A DNA stretch of 64,000 nucleotides. Source: Chelydra serpentina. Lineage: Eukaryota > Chordata > Testudines > Chelydridae. Shown here piece after piece: positions 39,201-51,197 of this stretch; the stretch's first letter is position 1; every line of letters begins with the position of its first letter. The position numbers and the translations under genes are program-made. The stretch is from NCBI GenBank assembly GCA_037349315.1, contig JBAIAC010000040.1, positions 10,310,001-10,374,000 on the forward strand, written 5' to 3'. The notes under the pieces are model-generated. The model ran no database searches and was not told the origin of the DNA. It worked only from the letters and a program-made list of their open reading frames with translations.

Positions 39201-42200
39201 AAGCACTAGTGCCATATTCTAACTTCACCTCCACTCTCACCACGGCTGAACTTGTATGCAGCTTTTATTGCTTTGTGTTGCATGCATGGGTTTATTCTTG
39301 TTAAAGCATCACAATATCAGCTGTGTTTGTACTGACCTCCCGTGTTATATCTGACACCAGGCCAACTTAATCATGTCTTTATTTTCAGATTCCTGTTCAG
39401 AGCATGACATCCCCCTCACTGAATAAACTGCATGCCTTATGTTTGCCATTGCTCTAAAACTAATTCTGTCTTTATTTTTCTTTCCTCCTCCCCCTTTTCC
39501 CTCCCATTTTATTTTTATCACGCACTGTTTGTTCCCCACTTGTTTTTTAACATCACATATTGTTAAGGAATGCTCTAAGAATAGGACCACTGAAGCCGCT
39601 TTTTTGGAACAGCCTGACTTTTCACAGCAGATACACCACAGTAAAAAGCTGTTCAGTATCCCAGAAGTAGCCGAAGAGGATGTTGAATATTCTGAACTAT
39701 TGCACAAACAGGGTTTTGGTACGCCCTATAAAATGAAACCCATGGTAGCTAGATGCACTAGACCACCTAGACCCTACAATCAAGACAAACAACACAACAT
39801 CTGGTACCCAGCCAAGCACAGAATTTCAGGCATGGAGGATTTTGCTTCAGAAGACAAAGGCTATAACTACAGTAGATCCTTAACGAGAAGCCCTGACAGC
39901 GGATTAGACTGCGGAAGTGAGGAAGAAGAATCTCGTTTTAATTTCAGAAATGCTTATGATTTGATTTCTGCCAATGTTGCGCCTAGCTGTTGTGCAGAGA
40001 CAGATAACTGTTCATGCAAAAAATGCACAAGGCCATTGCTTGCTCGCAGGAAAACTTTAACCAGGCAAAGCAGCATTGAAGAAGACTTTGATGACCTGGG
40101 TCCTTACTTTATAGAGCCCAGAAGTGAAGAGGTGAAGCCCAGTTATGAGAAAAAGTCTGAGACTCAAAAATGCAATAGAACAGATAATTTGACTAACAAA
40201 GATGTTCAGCAAGTCTGGAAGATCAACTTACAAGTGAATGACTCTAGGGCAGCTGTTCCACATGCAGAGCCATCCCACAGAGATGCAGAAGACTCTCTGG
40301 TGTGTGAAATAAAACTTCCTTCTAACATCTGCCTGTCAAATCCATCTCTTTTCTTTCTTTTCTTTTCCTCCTCCCCTTCTTTTGATTTTTTTTTCTTAAA
40401 ATCCATCTTTGGGATCTCTCTACTGGTGGTTGTTTTATTTCTTTCCTCCCCCCCATGATTTTTTATTTATTAATCTGCATTTTGCTTCACAAGCTTCTTT
40501 TATACCATGCTGAAATCAGTTTAATTTGCTTTACAACAATGATTTTCCCACAGAACAAATTACAATAATGCCTGCTTTTGTTAAAGGACAACTGAATCTA
40601 AATTTTAATTAAGGGTTAGCTGAACTATAATGTTCCAAAAGTTTGTTTTTATCTTTAAAGTGACTATCAGAATATTGCTTTAAAAAGTAAAAATAGGTTT
40701 TATTTTTAACTGGAAAAAAGAAAGCATTTAATGAATTTTTATTTTGATGGTCTGTCTTAAAGATTCCATTTTGTCATGTTGTTTTTGCTCTCCTCACTCC
40801 CAGATTTTCAGGAATTGCTCTTCATCTTCAGTCCTTCTCTCTGGGCAAGTACCAAGAAATATCTTCCCCCCCCAGTGACAGTGACCAAGCAAGCTTCTTA
40901 GAGTCACAGGATTCATCATGTTTCCATTCTCCACCTTCCTGCACTGTCACTTCTTTGCCCTCTTTTTTAGACCATCTCTTCTTGCCTTTGAAGTTGCAGA
41001 CTGCATCTCCGAATGAGATTGCAGGCAAACAGCTTCTTCCAGAGCGACAAGCCAATGCCGTTCCACATCTTAATCCACAAGGGTGCCGCTGTGATCCTGC
41101 CTATTTGCATTTCTGTATATTAGCCCACAAGAGAGCCTTCATGAACTTGCATCTTTAGGCCTCTCTGTTCCCAAAGAGAACTAAACACGTTTTTTAGCCT
41201 CTCGGTCTGCAACTGTCCAAAGACTGGATGTCTCCAATCTAATGTCTTTTGTAAGAGTAGATTCAGCTGCTGCTGTCTGCCTAGCCCAGCAGTTTATTCT
41301 GAACTGATCATTTAAAAATTCTCCTATTAAAATTGGTGCCAAGGCTGCATTTAATCTCCATTGTTGAGAGACACCCTGGAAAGCATTAAAATAATAACAT
41401 TTATTGCAAATTAGTGAACAGAAGGAGAACCAGCTGTGGTGTGAGATGAAATTTGTATGAATCTCTTCTGCAAGGGTTAGTGACTTTTAAAAAGCCTGTA
41501 ACCACAAAGAGCCTTTTGAGAGGAGCAGTGTTCTCAAAGACCCCAAGAGGAGAAGGACATATACTGGTTAATGTGCTGCAAACTGTGCAAAACAATCTAG
41601 GTAAAAAACTAAATGCACTGACCTGACCCCATCACATACCGTCTTCACAGCTCTAATGTGAGTGGTCTTAGTCCTCTTCAGGGAGAGTTAAAAGTGCTCT
41701 GGGCCACGTTAGCAGCAACGACAAAGGCAAAAGAATGTTTCCAAAATTATTATTATTATTATTATTATTATTTCTTTGTTCTAATGTGTGACTGCTGTTT
41801 ACAAAGGGTGCGCCATTTTTCAGGGAACCATTTTCCTTTTGCAGGTTTAGGAGGCATCAATAGAACTTTTCAGCTAACCTTTCAGTTAAAAACTACGTTT
41901 AGTTGCCTTTAGAGTTTATGCTTCTGAAAGTGATTGACATTATTAACATGCCCTTTTTATGCACCCAGCTGTGTAACTTGCAAACCTGTTGTTTTTGTTT
42001 TTTAGCTTTTAGGGAATCCATCATCCACTGGACGACCTGACAGGGTGGAGCACACGGGTCGAAGGTTGTCTCATGCCAGTGCAGTCCCACAAAGGTCTCG
42101 ACCAATGTTGGTCCCTTCCATTGGTTAGTTGGCCTGATTGGTGCATTTCTATTCTTTACAGCCGCAGAGCTGGGCGATTGGTAAAACAAATAAACAAAGC

Positions 42201-45200
42201 CCCAAACTCTTCAACCACAATAACTCTAAATCCTTTATATAAGATGAACTAAGATTAAAACCAACTTTGTCTTAGGTTAAATATGAGTTTACTGGAGATT
42301 CTTTAAGGGTCTGAACCAAAACCCACTGAAGTCAGTGCGAATTTCTCCATGGACTCCAGTGAGCTTTGGATCAAGATCTATGCTTTGGTTGATGATAGCT
42401 ACAATTTAAAACCTACAGTAGACAATTCATTCTTTAAAATAAATTAAGGCATGGACATGCTATGAATATGATACCTAAAATAAGTGCACTCACCCACTCA
42501 TCTATCCATCCATCCATCATTCCATTCATCTACCATCAATTTGCGTTCACCTTCCATTCTCTTAACTACTTTTTGGAATTCAGCAAGGAAAATTGAGGTT
42601 ATTAAATTAAATGAGCAAGTAAGACTGAAGTATGTCCATTAGATTTGCTTTTTCTAATCAAACCATTTCTGTTCTGGTTAAATCATGACCTAAAAATATA
42701 TTTTGCCATGTGCAAGAAATTCCAAAAAGTACTGCAGACAAGATAATGGAATCAGGACACCAAGCACAAAAACCAAGCACAAAAACCAAAAAGTTTCACC
42801 AAAACTTGCACACCACACAAACAACTAGGAACAGTCACGCAGAAACGCAAGAAACACAGGAGTGTGAATAGAGAACTGTAGACTATATACAGAAATAAAA
42901 TCTTCATGTGACGTAATTCCTCCAGTGGCTGTGCTTACATTAGATGATTCCTTATTAACAGTGTACACAGAAATCCAGAGAACTCAAGGCAACATTAAGC
43001 AGTTCTGTCCTGAAGCTTTATCTGTGAATGAGAAACTTTCCACGCAGAAAGCAACATCATAGTGATACTTACTATAAAGCAACACAGGTTTCTTAATTGT
43101 TAAACATGAAATGTTTTCTCCCGGTTCCTTCCAAGGATACACAGCGGAATAACCATATAGGAAATTTAAACAGAAACCTTTCTGTGGTGCACAGCACCCT
43201 CTACAGATTTGTAAAGTTAGCAAGATTTTGCTCTCAACGGGAAAAAGTAATAGATATTAGGGACACAATAATAATTTATGATAACTGTGGATTTTAAAAA
43301 AATACAATTGTAATTCATAAAAGCATTCTACATGCCTTTAATAAGTATATGTACTTACACTGCGACAAATCAGGAGTAACTTCACTCAATGGAATTACTG
43401 GTGTTAAAAGGAAAAAAAGGTGTAAAGAGAGAATCAGGTCCAGAGAGCACATATGCAAATATCAACCTGTGACTATTAGTTGAGCCGGATAATTATCAGC
43501 TGATAAATATTCTCAGTATAGGCTGGTGTTTGTTAGATCAGTGTCTCCCTTTTCTTTTTTGTAGCTTTTTTTCTCCCCAAGAGTAAGTATTTGGGGGTGG
43601 GGGAATTATGCCTGGAATACTTAAAATATACTGTACATTTACGATTTTCTTTTTATCGCCTGTTAAAATAATTTAACAACAAATAGTTGGGGGTGGGGTT
43701 TGAAATAATTTTGGTTAAATTAATCCTTTGGGTTTTCCTTTAACTCTGATTTTAATGGAAAGATGTGGATTGGGCGGGGGGCCTGATTAAATACAGCAGG
43801 CCTCGCTTTCTCTAAACAAGGTTGGAACCCAAGGAACTATTAAATAATGACTTCACTGTTCAGTAGCTAAAGAGCAGCATTTTAGGAAGTAGATAAGAAG
43901 GAGTTCATTTTTTATAATCAGTCCACATTCAAATTGATAATTAAACAGAGAATAAAATATAAGGCTCTAATCTGCTTCTTTAGTGTGAGTTCAAGAATGC
44001 GTTAGTGTATTTTGCAGTAATATGCTCTGTGAATGCTTTCCTGGGGAAGTCGCATTAGGATTGAGTTACAGTATTGTCTAACGCTGATAAGACATAACCC
44101 ACAGTGGCAGTATTTTCAGCATCTAATGAAAGAATTACTCTCTGGTCTTGTGTGAAACTGATGAAAGACCCTATCCAGGATCATTCTTAATGTGCTGTGG
44201 TTATAGTCCAGGATCCCTAATTGCGGACTTCTTTGATTGTATTGCCATGTTGAAACATAGCGAACAGGTTTCTAATAGTGTTCACAAGAACAGAACTAAT
44301 GTGAAGCTGAGTTATCAGGCATGCAGTACATATGGCTCTCTTAACTCAGCAGGGCATTTAATAAAATCAACCTAACCGATTAGTTAGCTATTAAAAATGT
44401 AATTGGTGATAAAAAGGTACCCACGATGTAATAATTACCCATGTCAATAATGTACGTCAGTCAAGACAAGCATTGGGTAAGAATCACAAAATAGTCATCC
44501 TCTGAAGGCTTGCTACAGAAAACAAAAGGATGGGGAATAGATCCGCAGAGCAGATAAATAGACTGAATAAAACCAATGTATCCAATCAAACCCTGTAACA
44601 GATCATTGTACCAACTTGATCCCACTGTCCTCACTCAGACAAAGCTCCTATTGACTTCCAAGGGAGTTTTGCCTGAGTGAGGACTGAATAAAACATATTA
44701 TGGCTCTGTCTTCGTAACAAGAGGGTTCTTTAAAAAGAAGTTGGGCCAAATTCTAAAGTTCTTATTGGAGCAAAACTCCCATTAACTGTAGTTAGTAGAG
44801 GTTTTATTCCATTAAGGCCCAAAGACCATGGGGCTTCCTACATTTATCAGTATGGGTTTATTTACAGGGTCACAGTTTATTCCCTTATAGAAATGTATTG
44901 AGCACTGCATATTTGCTCAGCATCACTAAAATGTTACTATTAGTCAAAATCTTATGGTGATAACTGGATTTTCCAGCTATTAATTTGCCTGAATGATATA
45001 TAAATCAACTCCAGAAGGAATAGTTAGCAAGAGGGAACTCCAAAATTGTGATACTTCTAGGATAAATATTTCCTGGGACACATCTTTATCCAAAAGGCCC
45101 CCAAATTTAAACTCATTTTAGATTATTTCCCTGTTAGATTACGAATATATTTGCATTAACATCTTCTTGGAAACAGAACATTTTCAACTTAATTCTGGTT

Positions 45201-48200
45201 TTAGATTTAGTAGATTCTGGTAGTAGTAGATTCTGGTTAATCTCCTTCCAAAGATCAAATGTATTTTACATTTTTCCCTTGAGCTTGCCGAAGTGGGACA
45301 TAGGATTACAACGTTTATTGTTATTTATTATTTGTATTATCATAGTGCCCAAGAGCCCTAGTCATGGACCAGGATCCCATTGTACTAGGCGCTGTACAAA
45401 CAGAACAAAAATATAGTTTCCTGCCCCACAGAACTCAGAGTCTGCATTTACCCTTCAGAAATCCAGGCAAGTTTTAAAAAGCCCTTTAAAAAGCCATGAA
45501 GGCAAGACCCTTTAAAAAGCAAACACCCCTTTCTGTGTGCCTCTGCTCTAGAAGAATCACTGGAAAATCAGTCAGTAAAACTGCCACACACAGTTCTGCA
45601 GGTGATTAACTATCCTGCTGAGTCAGAAAAGAAGGTAGGCAAAGCCTGCTTTCAGGAGCCTCCACTGAGAAGATTATAAAGTATGTTTAATAGATCATTC
45701 CCTTTTTCTCCATAGAAATTACAATGGACAGTAACAGTGAAGGCGGTCGGTCTCTGTCAGGTAGTGAGGGAAATATTTCACCTGTAAAAGAAGAAGCTTA
45801 TTATCGCAGCATTGATGGACACAAGAAATGGTCTCAGCAGCGTACCATGGCCTCTGACTATAGATACGGTATGCCGACCCTTCTTCATCCTTTCTGACAG
45901 ACGCATTTAGAGCTGGGTGTTAATGCGTGCCATTTCTGTATGACAACATTGCATGCAATACAGAATGTAAGGGGAGCTAACTCTTAAGTCCCGTCTGCCC
46001 TGCTTCCAGGTAAGTTTGTTCTGCTCAGCTCAGCTACAAGGGAGAAAGAGCCCGTAGTCATCCACTGATAACTGTCATGCAACCGGCTTTCCATACTGAA
46101 ACAAGTCAAAGCACACTGCATTGCATGAACCTCTGTGAAGCTACTCCTTTATCCTCCATGGCTGTTTAACATCAATTCACATCTAATGTATGCACCTTTG
46201 AACACTCATTGATCAAAAAGATCACCTTTCAACTCGATTCATAAATCTAGCACTAGACAGAGCCAAAATGGGGACGTTTCATCATCACCAAACCTTCCAT
46301 GGTGAGAAGCAGCACTGCTCAAGCAGCACTCCTAGTTTACTGGTTTGGCTTAGGGCTGATCTGAAGCCCCTGTGAGTCAATGGGTGCCTTGCCATTGACT
46401 TCCCTGGGAGATGGATCAGACCTTCTGTGAAGGAAAAAATTAAATGTATTTAAAAAGTGTATGTACCCACCCATTATCGATTGTGTTTGCTGCTTCGTCA
46501 ACATAAGAAGCCATTGCATAATTGCACAAAATTCTCAGCCTTTCATATCTTCACACAAGTTCCCACCAAAAAGTAGCTTAGGCCAGGTCTGAAGCTGAGA
46601 GAAGCATTAAGTTTTGTGTTTATCTTTCAAATGAAGCAAAAAAAGAAGCCAAAGTGAACATTTTAAACAAATCAACAATAAAAAAGTGTTCTTCTTTGAG
46701 TAGATGCAGCCTTAGCCCCTCCCCTGGCTGAAGAAGAGCAGTTCCTTCTCACCGCCCATGGCTGGAGACAGAATGCTGTGTGGTGTCTTCAGCTGACACT
46801 TTGGCTCTCAGTTTTCTGAGACCTTTTCTTGTATGTAGCAGTAGTAGTACATTAGGTTTAGTTTAAATGTTAGTTTAGAGCTCAGGCGACGCCAATGGCA
46901 TTTCTAAACGACATTTCTATATTGGACAGCTACAGGGTGGCCACCTGGTCCTCTGTGCCTACTTTTGCCAACCGCTGTGCCATCACGGCTGCGTCCAGAT
47001 CAGATGCAAATTTCAGGAGGGCAGTCCTGCCGTCCTCCTTTAAATAGACTCCGTGCCCCGCCTCCTGCAAATATTGCTTGCATGGGATACACGACTGCAT
47101 CTACTCAAAGAACTAAAAATGGCTACCTACCCATAGCTGCTGTTCTTCAAGATGTGATGCAGACGTATATTCCACAATCCAGCCTCTGTCCCCTCGGCAT
47201 CAGAGTCTGTACTTCTGATGTTCGGTGCAAAGGAACTGAGGGCGTTTGGGCAGCACCGCCTTAGTACAGCCAGGGGACGGGCTAGGCTTCAGGGTGTGAA
47301 CACTGCCCCTATGGATACTGCTAGCTACGGTGCCCAGGGTGTGCACACCCCCACATAGAAATACACATGAGCATCATGTCTCAAAGAACAACAGTTACAG
47401 GTAGGTATCTGTTTTTTAGGTTTGAGAGCAAAAAGCTCTGAATATATAGAACCAGATCATCAGTTGTCATAAATCAACATAGTTGAAGGACTCCAATGGA
47501 GCTATGCCAATTTACGTTAGCTGAAAATCTGGCCTATAGCAGCCAGTCAGCAGCATATATAGAATATAAATAACTGGGCCGCTCACAAGATGTCTCTTCT
47601 GATTGCCTGAAGCAGACATGTGACCATCCTGAATCATCACTATTCCGGTTCAGAACTGTTTTGATAAAGTCTGTGCACAACACATGCTTGTAACTAACTC
47701 CAACTGACTTCAGCTGGAGTTGGCTGCCAGTCCAGGAGGGCATAATTTGACTTGTCTCACTTAAAAAACAGACGGCACAATACTCTGAAGAAAAAGCCTG
47801 TTTTGCAGTTCCAGTCCATGTGACAGTGGGAATAAAACATCATTGCAACTGGGGGGAAATCCCCGTTGCCATTTGTCCGTGTCCTGTCCTTGTTCCACTT
47901 CCCTTCTGTGCTTTGTGCCTGTGTAAAGCTTCCTGGCTGGACTGTGTTTCCCACCCTTTGGCTGTTCTGCATTTCCTTATTCACCTTCTTTCTAGTGTTC
48001 TGGACACAAGTTTCAGTAGCCGTCCCCTTGAAGCTGTGCCCCTCTAAACTGACCTTTTTTTAATTACAAAAAATTGTTTAACGGAGTGATCTGGCATTGG
48101 GAGTAGGTAAAGAGGGGAGGGTCATCTTAAAAAAAGTTCTATACTAAATTCTAAATAAAACATTTAAATTATTTCAATAAATATACAATCTCTATTATGC

Positions 48201-51166
48201 AGATATTATTAAAACAGAAATATGGACCTAAATATATATATTTAACATATAAAGCAGGCCTTTAGAAAAAAAATTGATAATAGTGGAAGATCTGGAAGAC
48301 TATGTGATGTAGCTAAAGGCCTTGATTCAGTAAAAACATTTAGGCAAGAGGTTGACTCCTGTTGAAGTCAATGGGACGTAAGCATATGCTTTAAGTTAAA
48401 CGTGTGATGGGCCAAGATTTTCAGCAGTCATTTAGGTGGTTCATGTATTGGGTGCCCAACTTGACGTACTTTGAAGGGACCTGGCTTTTAATATGCATTG
48501 GACAAAAGTATTGGTCCTGATAATTCCCAATCCTACACTGGGCTCTTTCACCTGCACAAAGTTCAATGCAGGATCAGTGTCTTAATATATATATGGTCAA
48601 TATGTATTTGGCTTAAACGCAAAGGTCTAGAGGGATTACAACACAACTGTAGGCAAGAAACAACTGTATGGGAACACAGCTGGACCATAAACACATTTTG
48701 TTATTTTTGTAGTATTGGTTTAACCTTAGTCCCATTCACAGGAGGGTTGGGACCATGCTAGCAATAACTTTGTTTAAACACCGTTGTGGCTAGTCGTGTC
48801 CTAGAGCAGTTCCTCTGACCAATGCAAGCACAGGGCTTGTCTACAGAGTGCACTAGTTCATGGTAGAGGGATGCAAGTTCTAATGTGCACTAGCGGGCTG
48901 CGCCCTAAGTGGCCTGTGTAGACCCTGCTGGAGCACATTATAAGTTCCCTAGTGCACGGTAATGTAGTCCCATTTCAAACAGAGAGATAGGAACAAATTT
49001 CAGACCTAAATTGAACAAAATGAAAAATTATTCTGACTTGCATTGCTGAATTTTTGCTCCCTTCTGATCTTACTTTCACAGATGGATACTGTAGTCGGGA
49101 CCGTCTTTCTCCAGATATTTATGAAGAATCAGAAACAGATCCTGGCACAGAGGATATTTCTCCTCGAATATTTGTTGCCCTCTTTGACTATGATCCACTG
49201 ACAATGTCCCCCAATCCTGATGCTGCGGAAGAAGAGCTACCATTTAAAGAAGGACAGATCATTAAGGTGGGAATCTAAAAACAAAGCAAACCAAAGACCT
49301 GATCTTGCAAACTGGTCCTCATTGGTCCATTCACACAAGTTTCTAGGATCAGTGCCAAGACCTTTTCTTTAGAGCCACACACATTTACATATCACGGGGT
49401 TGAGAACTGTCTTATACCTAGTACTAATGGTGTTAAAAAAATGAGATAGTGAGAAAAATTTTCAAAAGATTTAGACACCTTCATCCTATAAAATTTTCAT
49501 GGCAGGCTCTGAAGTTACTTAGGCCCAGGTCATCAAAGATGCTTAGGCAGTGCTCTGCTCAGCATTGCAGTACCTAGCCACTAGGTGGCCTACCACTTGG
49601 TGTAATCAGCCCTAATTAATTACCATTTGAAAATTCAGTTTGTGAATTTTAATTAAATTCCAGTTACCACCCAAATTCAGCATGGCACAAATCGTGAGCA
49701 AAAAAAAAAAAAAAAGAATGATTTACCATTTTCGAACATAAAAATGTAAAAATTAAGAAACCTGTATTTTGAGCTCTATAGATACATATAGACATAGTAT
49801 ATTTTCCTGGTGAGCAAAAAGAAGTACCAAATGTAGTGTGAAGTCTGTATTTTAACTTGGTTTAATGGTTACCAACCAATGAGAATCAACCTTTCTTAGA
49901 AAAATAGCTACATAATATAAACACAAAACAAGATTAAGCTCAAATATTTAAATCAATCCACGCTGCTTCCTGAGCATAGACACTCTTTACCCCTCTGTTA
50001 CACCCTCACAGAAGTGGAATCTTGCAGTCCAGCTGCCCTAGCCCCCCAACACCAGCATAGACCCTCAAAACATCCCAGTAGCTTAAGCACACCCTTTCCA
50101 AGAGCTCTGCCCTTTTGTAACTGGTTTACCATTCACCTCCTCAGGGAGGCATGATAATTGAGTGCATAACACGCAGGCTTTGGAAAGGTTTCTAATAAAA
50201 TTACTCTTTCCTTTAGGTAGCACAAGAGATGTACAGATCTAGGTAACAACAGTAAAACACCTATCCGCCATTTCCTGCCTCATTTTCCTCACCACTCTTG
50301 AGCATCTTTTGGGATTTGGTCACCATCCTTTAGGGTGTTCAGGATCCCCCCACCTCCCCATATGTTGCGCACATCACTGCGCCCAGCTTCCTCCTGCTCT
50401 CTCCCAAAATGGTCAGTGAGAGGCCCTTTCTTCTATAACTGCCAGTCCCTTTTGTCAGGTGTCCCTCTGATTATCCTTATTAGGTGATTCAAGTCCCCTA
50501 CCATGTGAACCATAACCTAGTACAGTCCCAACTGGGCAGAATCAGTTTTCTTGGTTCAGCCACTTTCTTTAGCATATCCACTGTATTGCCCAGGTAGACC
50601 TATTCTGATACCGATGTATCTTGATAGTCACTCACCCAGCCTAGATATGCAAACACCACTCCCCTGTATGAAGAGGACAGTACAGATAATCATATGGACA
50701 TAAGCATACAGCGTTGCTAATGTCAAACAGAATTCATAAACCACCCAGATTCCCCAAATAGTCACACACAAAAAATCTTTGCTTTGCTGGTAAACTGAGG
50801 AGACTTGACCTGGAGTCACAGACCATAACTATGTAACTCTCTCATGCCTAGTGGAACTGTACTTTAAACCATAAGAATAGTGACTTCCACCACCCAGTTG
50901 GCCATTAAACATTTTAAAAGGAGATCACGATACAAACATCTAAGTATAGTAAATCACAGTATTGTGATGTACCTTAAGTATTTTACTTATTGTTTCAGTT
51001 GGCAGTGGATCTGATTACACCAAAAACATGGGGATATATAAGTACTTGCTTTTCTTTGTGAAGATATTCATTCTGCTCCAGTATTTTAATGATTTGCTTA
51101 TATTAGTAGACTTGGAGGATTAGACTTTTATGATAAATGTCAGTAAGAAATAAACTGATAATCTCT

Positions 51167-51197
<31 letters not shown>

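Larger units (their letters stand above)
36103..39567 (+). other. RIMBP2: Intron 8
   Basis: Contains a palindromic repeat at 37216-37303, a Tigger-like element at 37958-38280, and a stretch at 38860-39085 whose complement ends in an AATAAA and reads partly like a transcript-derived sequence. A splice-acceptor-like TTTATTTTCAG at 39377-39387 leads to a short frame closed by TAA and is judged unused. Confidence 0.7.
40300..42005 (+). other. RIMBP2: Intron 9
   Basis: Contains an unexplained open segment at 40805-41160 described below, an (ATT)n run at 41746-41772, and no recognisable transposon. Confidence 0.75.
42124..45715 (+). other. RIMBP2: Intron 10
   Basis: Contains palindromic repeats at 42309-42378 and 44628-44686, a CATC-rich run at 42492-42530, a local tandem duplication at 42761-42791, and an ancient repeat at 45305-45460. 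No gene seen. Confidence 0.8.
45869..49081 (+). other. RIMBP2: Intron 11
   Basis: Contains a palindromic repeat at 46354-46423, two adjacent inverted-repeat elements at 46687-47417, a palindromic repeat at 47451-47535, a degraded palindromic fragment around 48320-48410 and a truncated MITE at 48838-48972. Confidence 0.75.

Noticed and set aside
39377..39460. Acceptor-like TTTATTTTCAG followed by a short frame
   Set aside because: In the required phase it hits TAA after 22 codons and does not resemble RIM-BP2; treated as a decoy.
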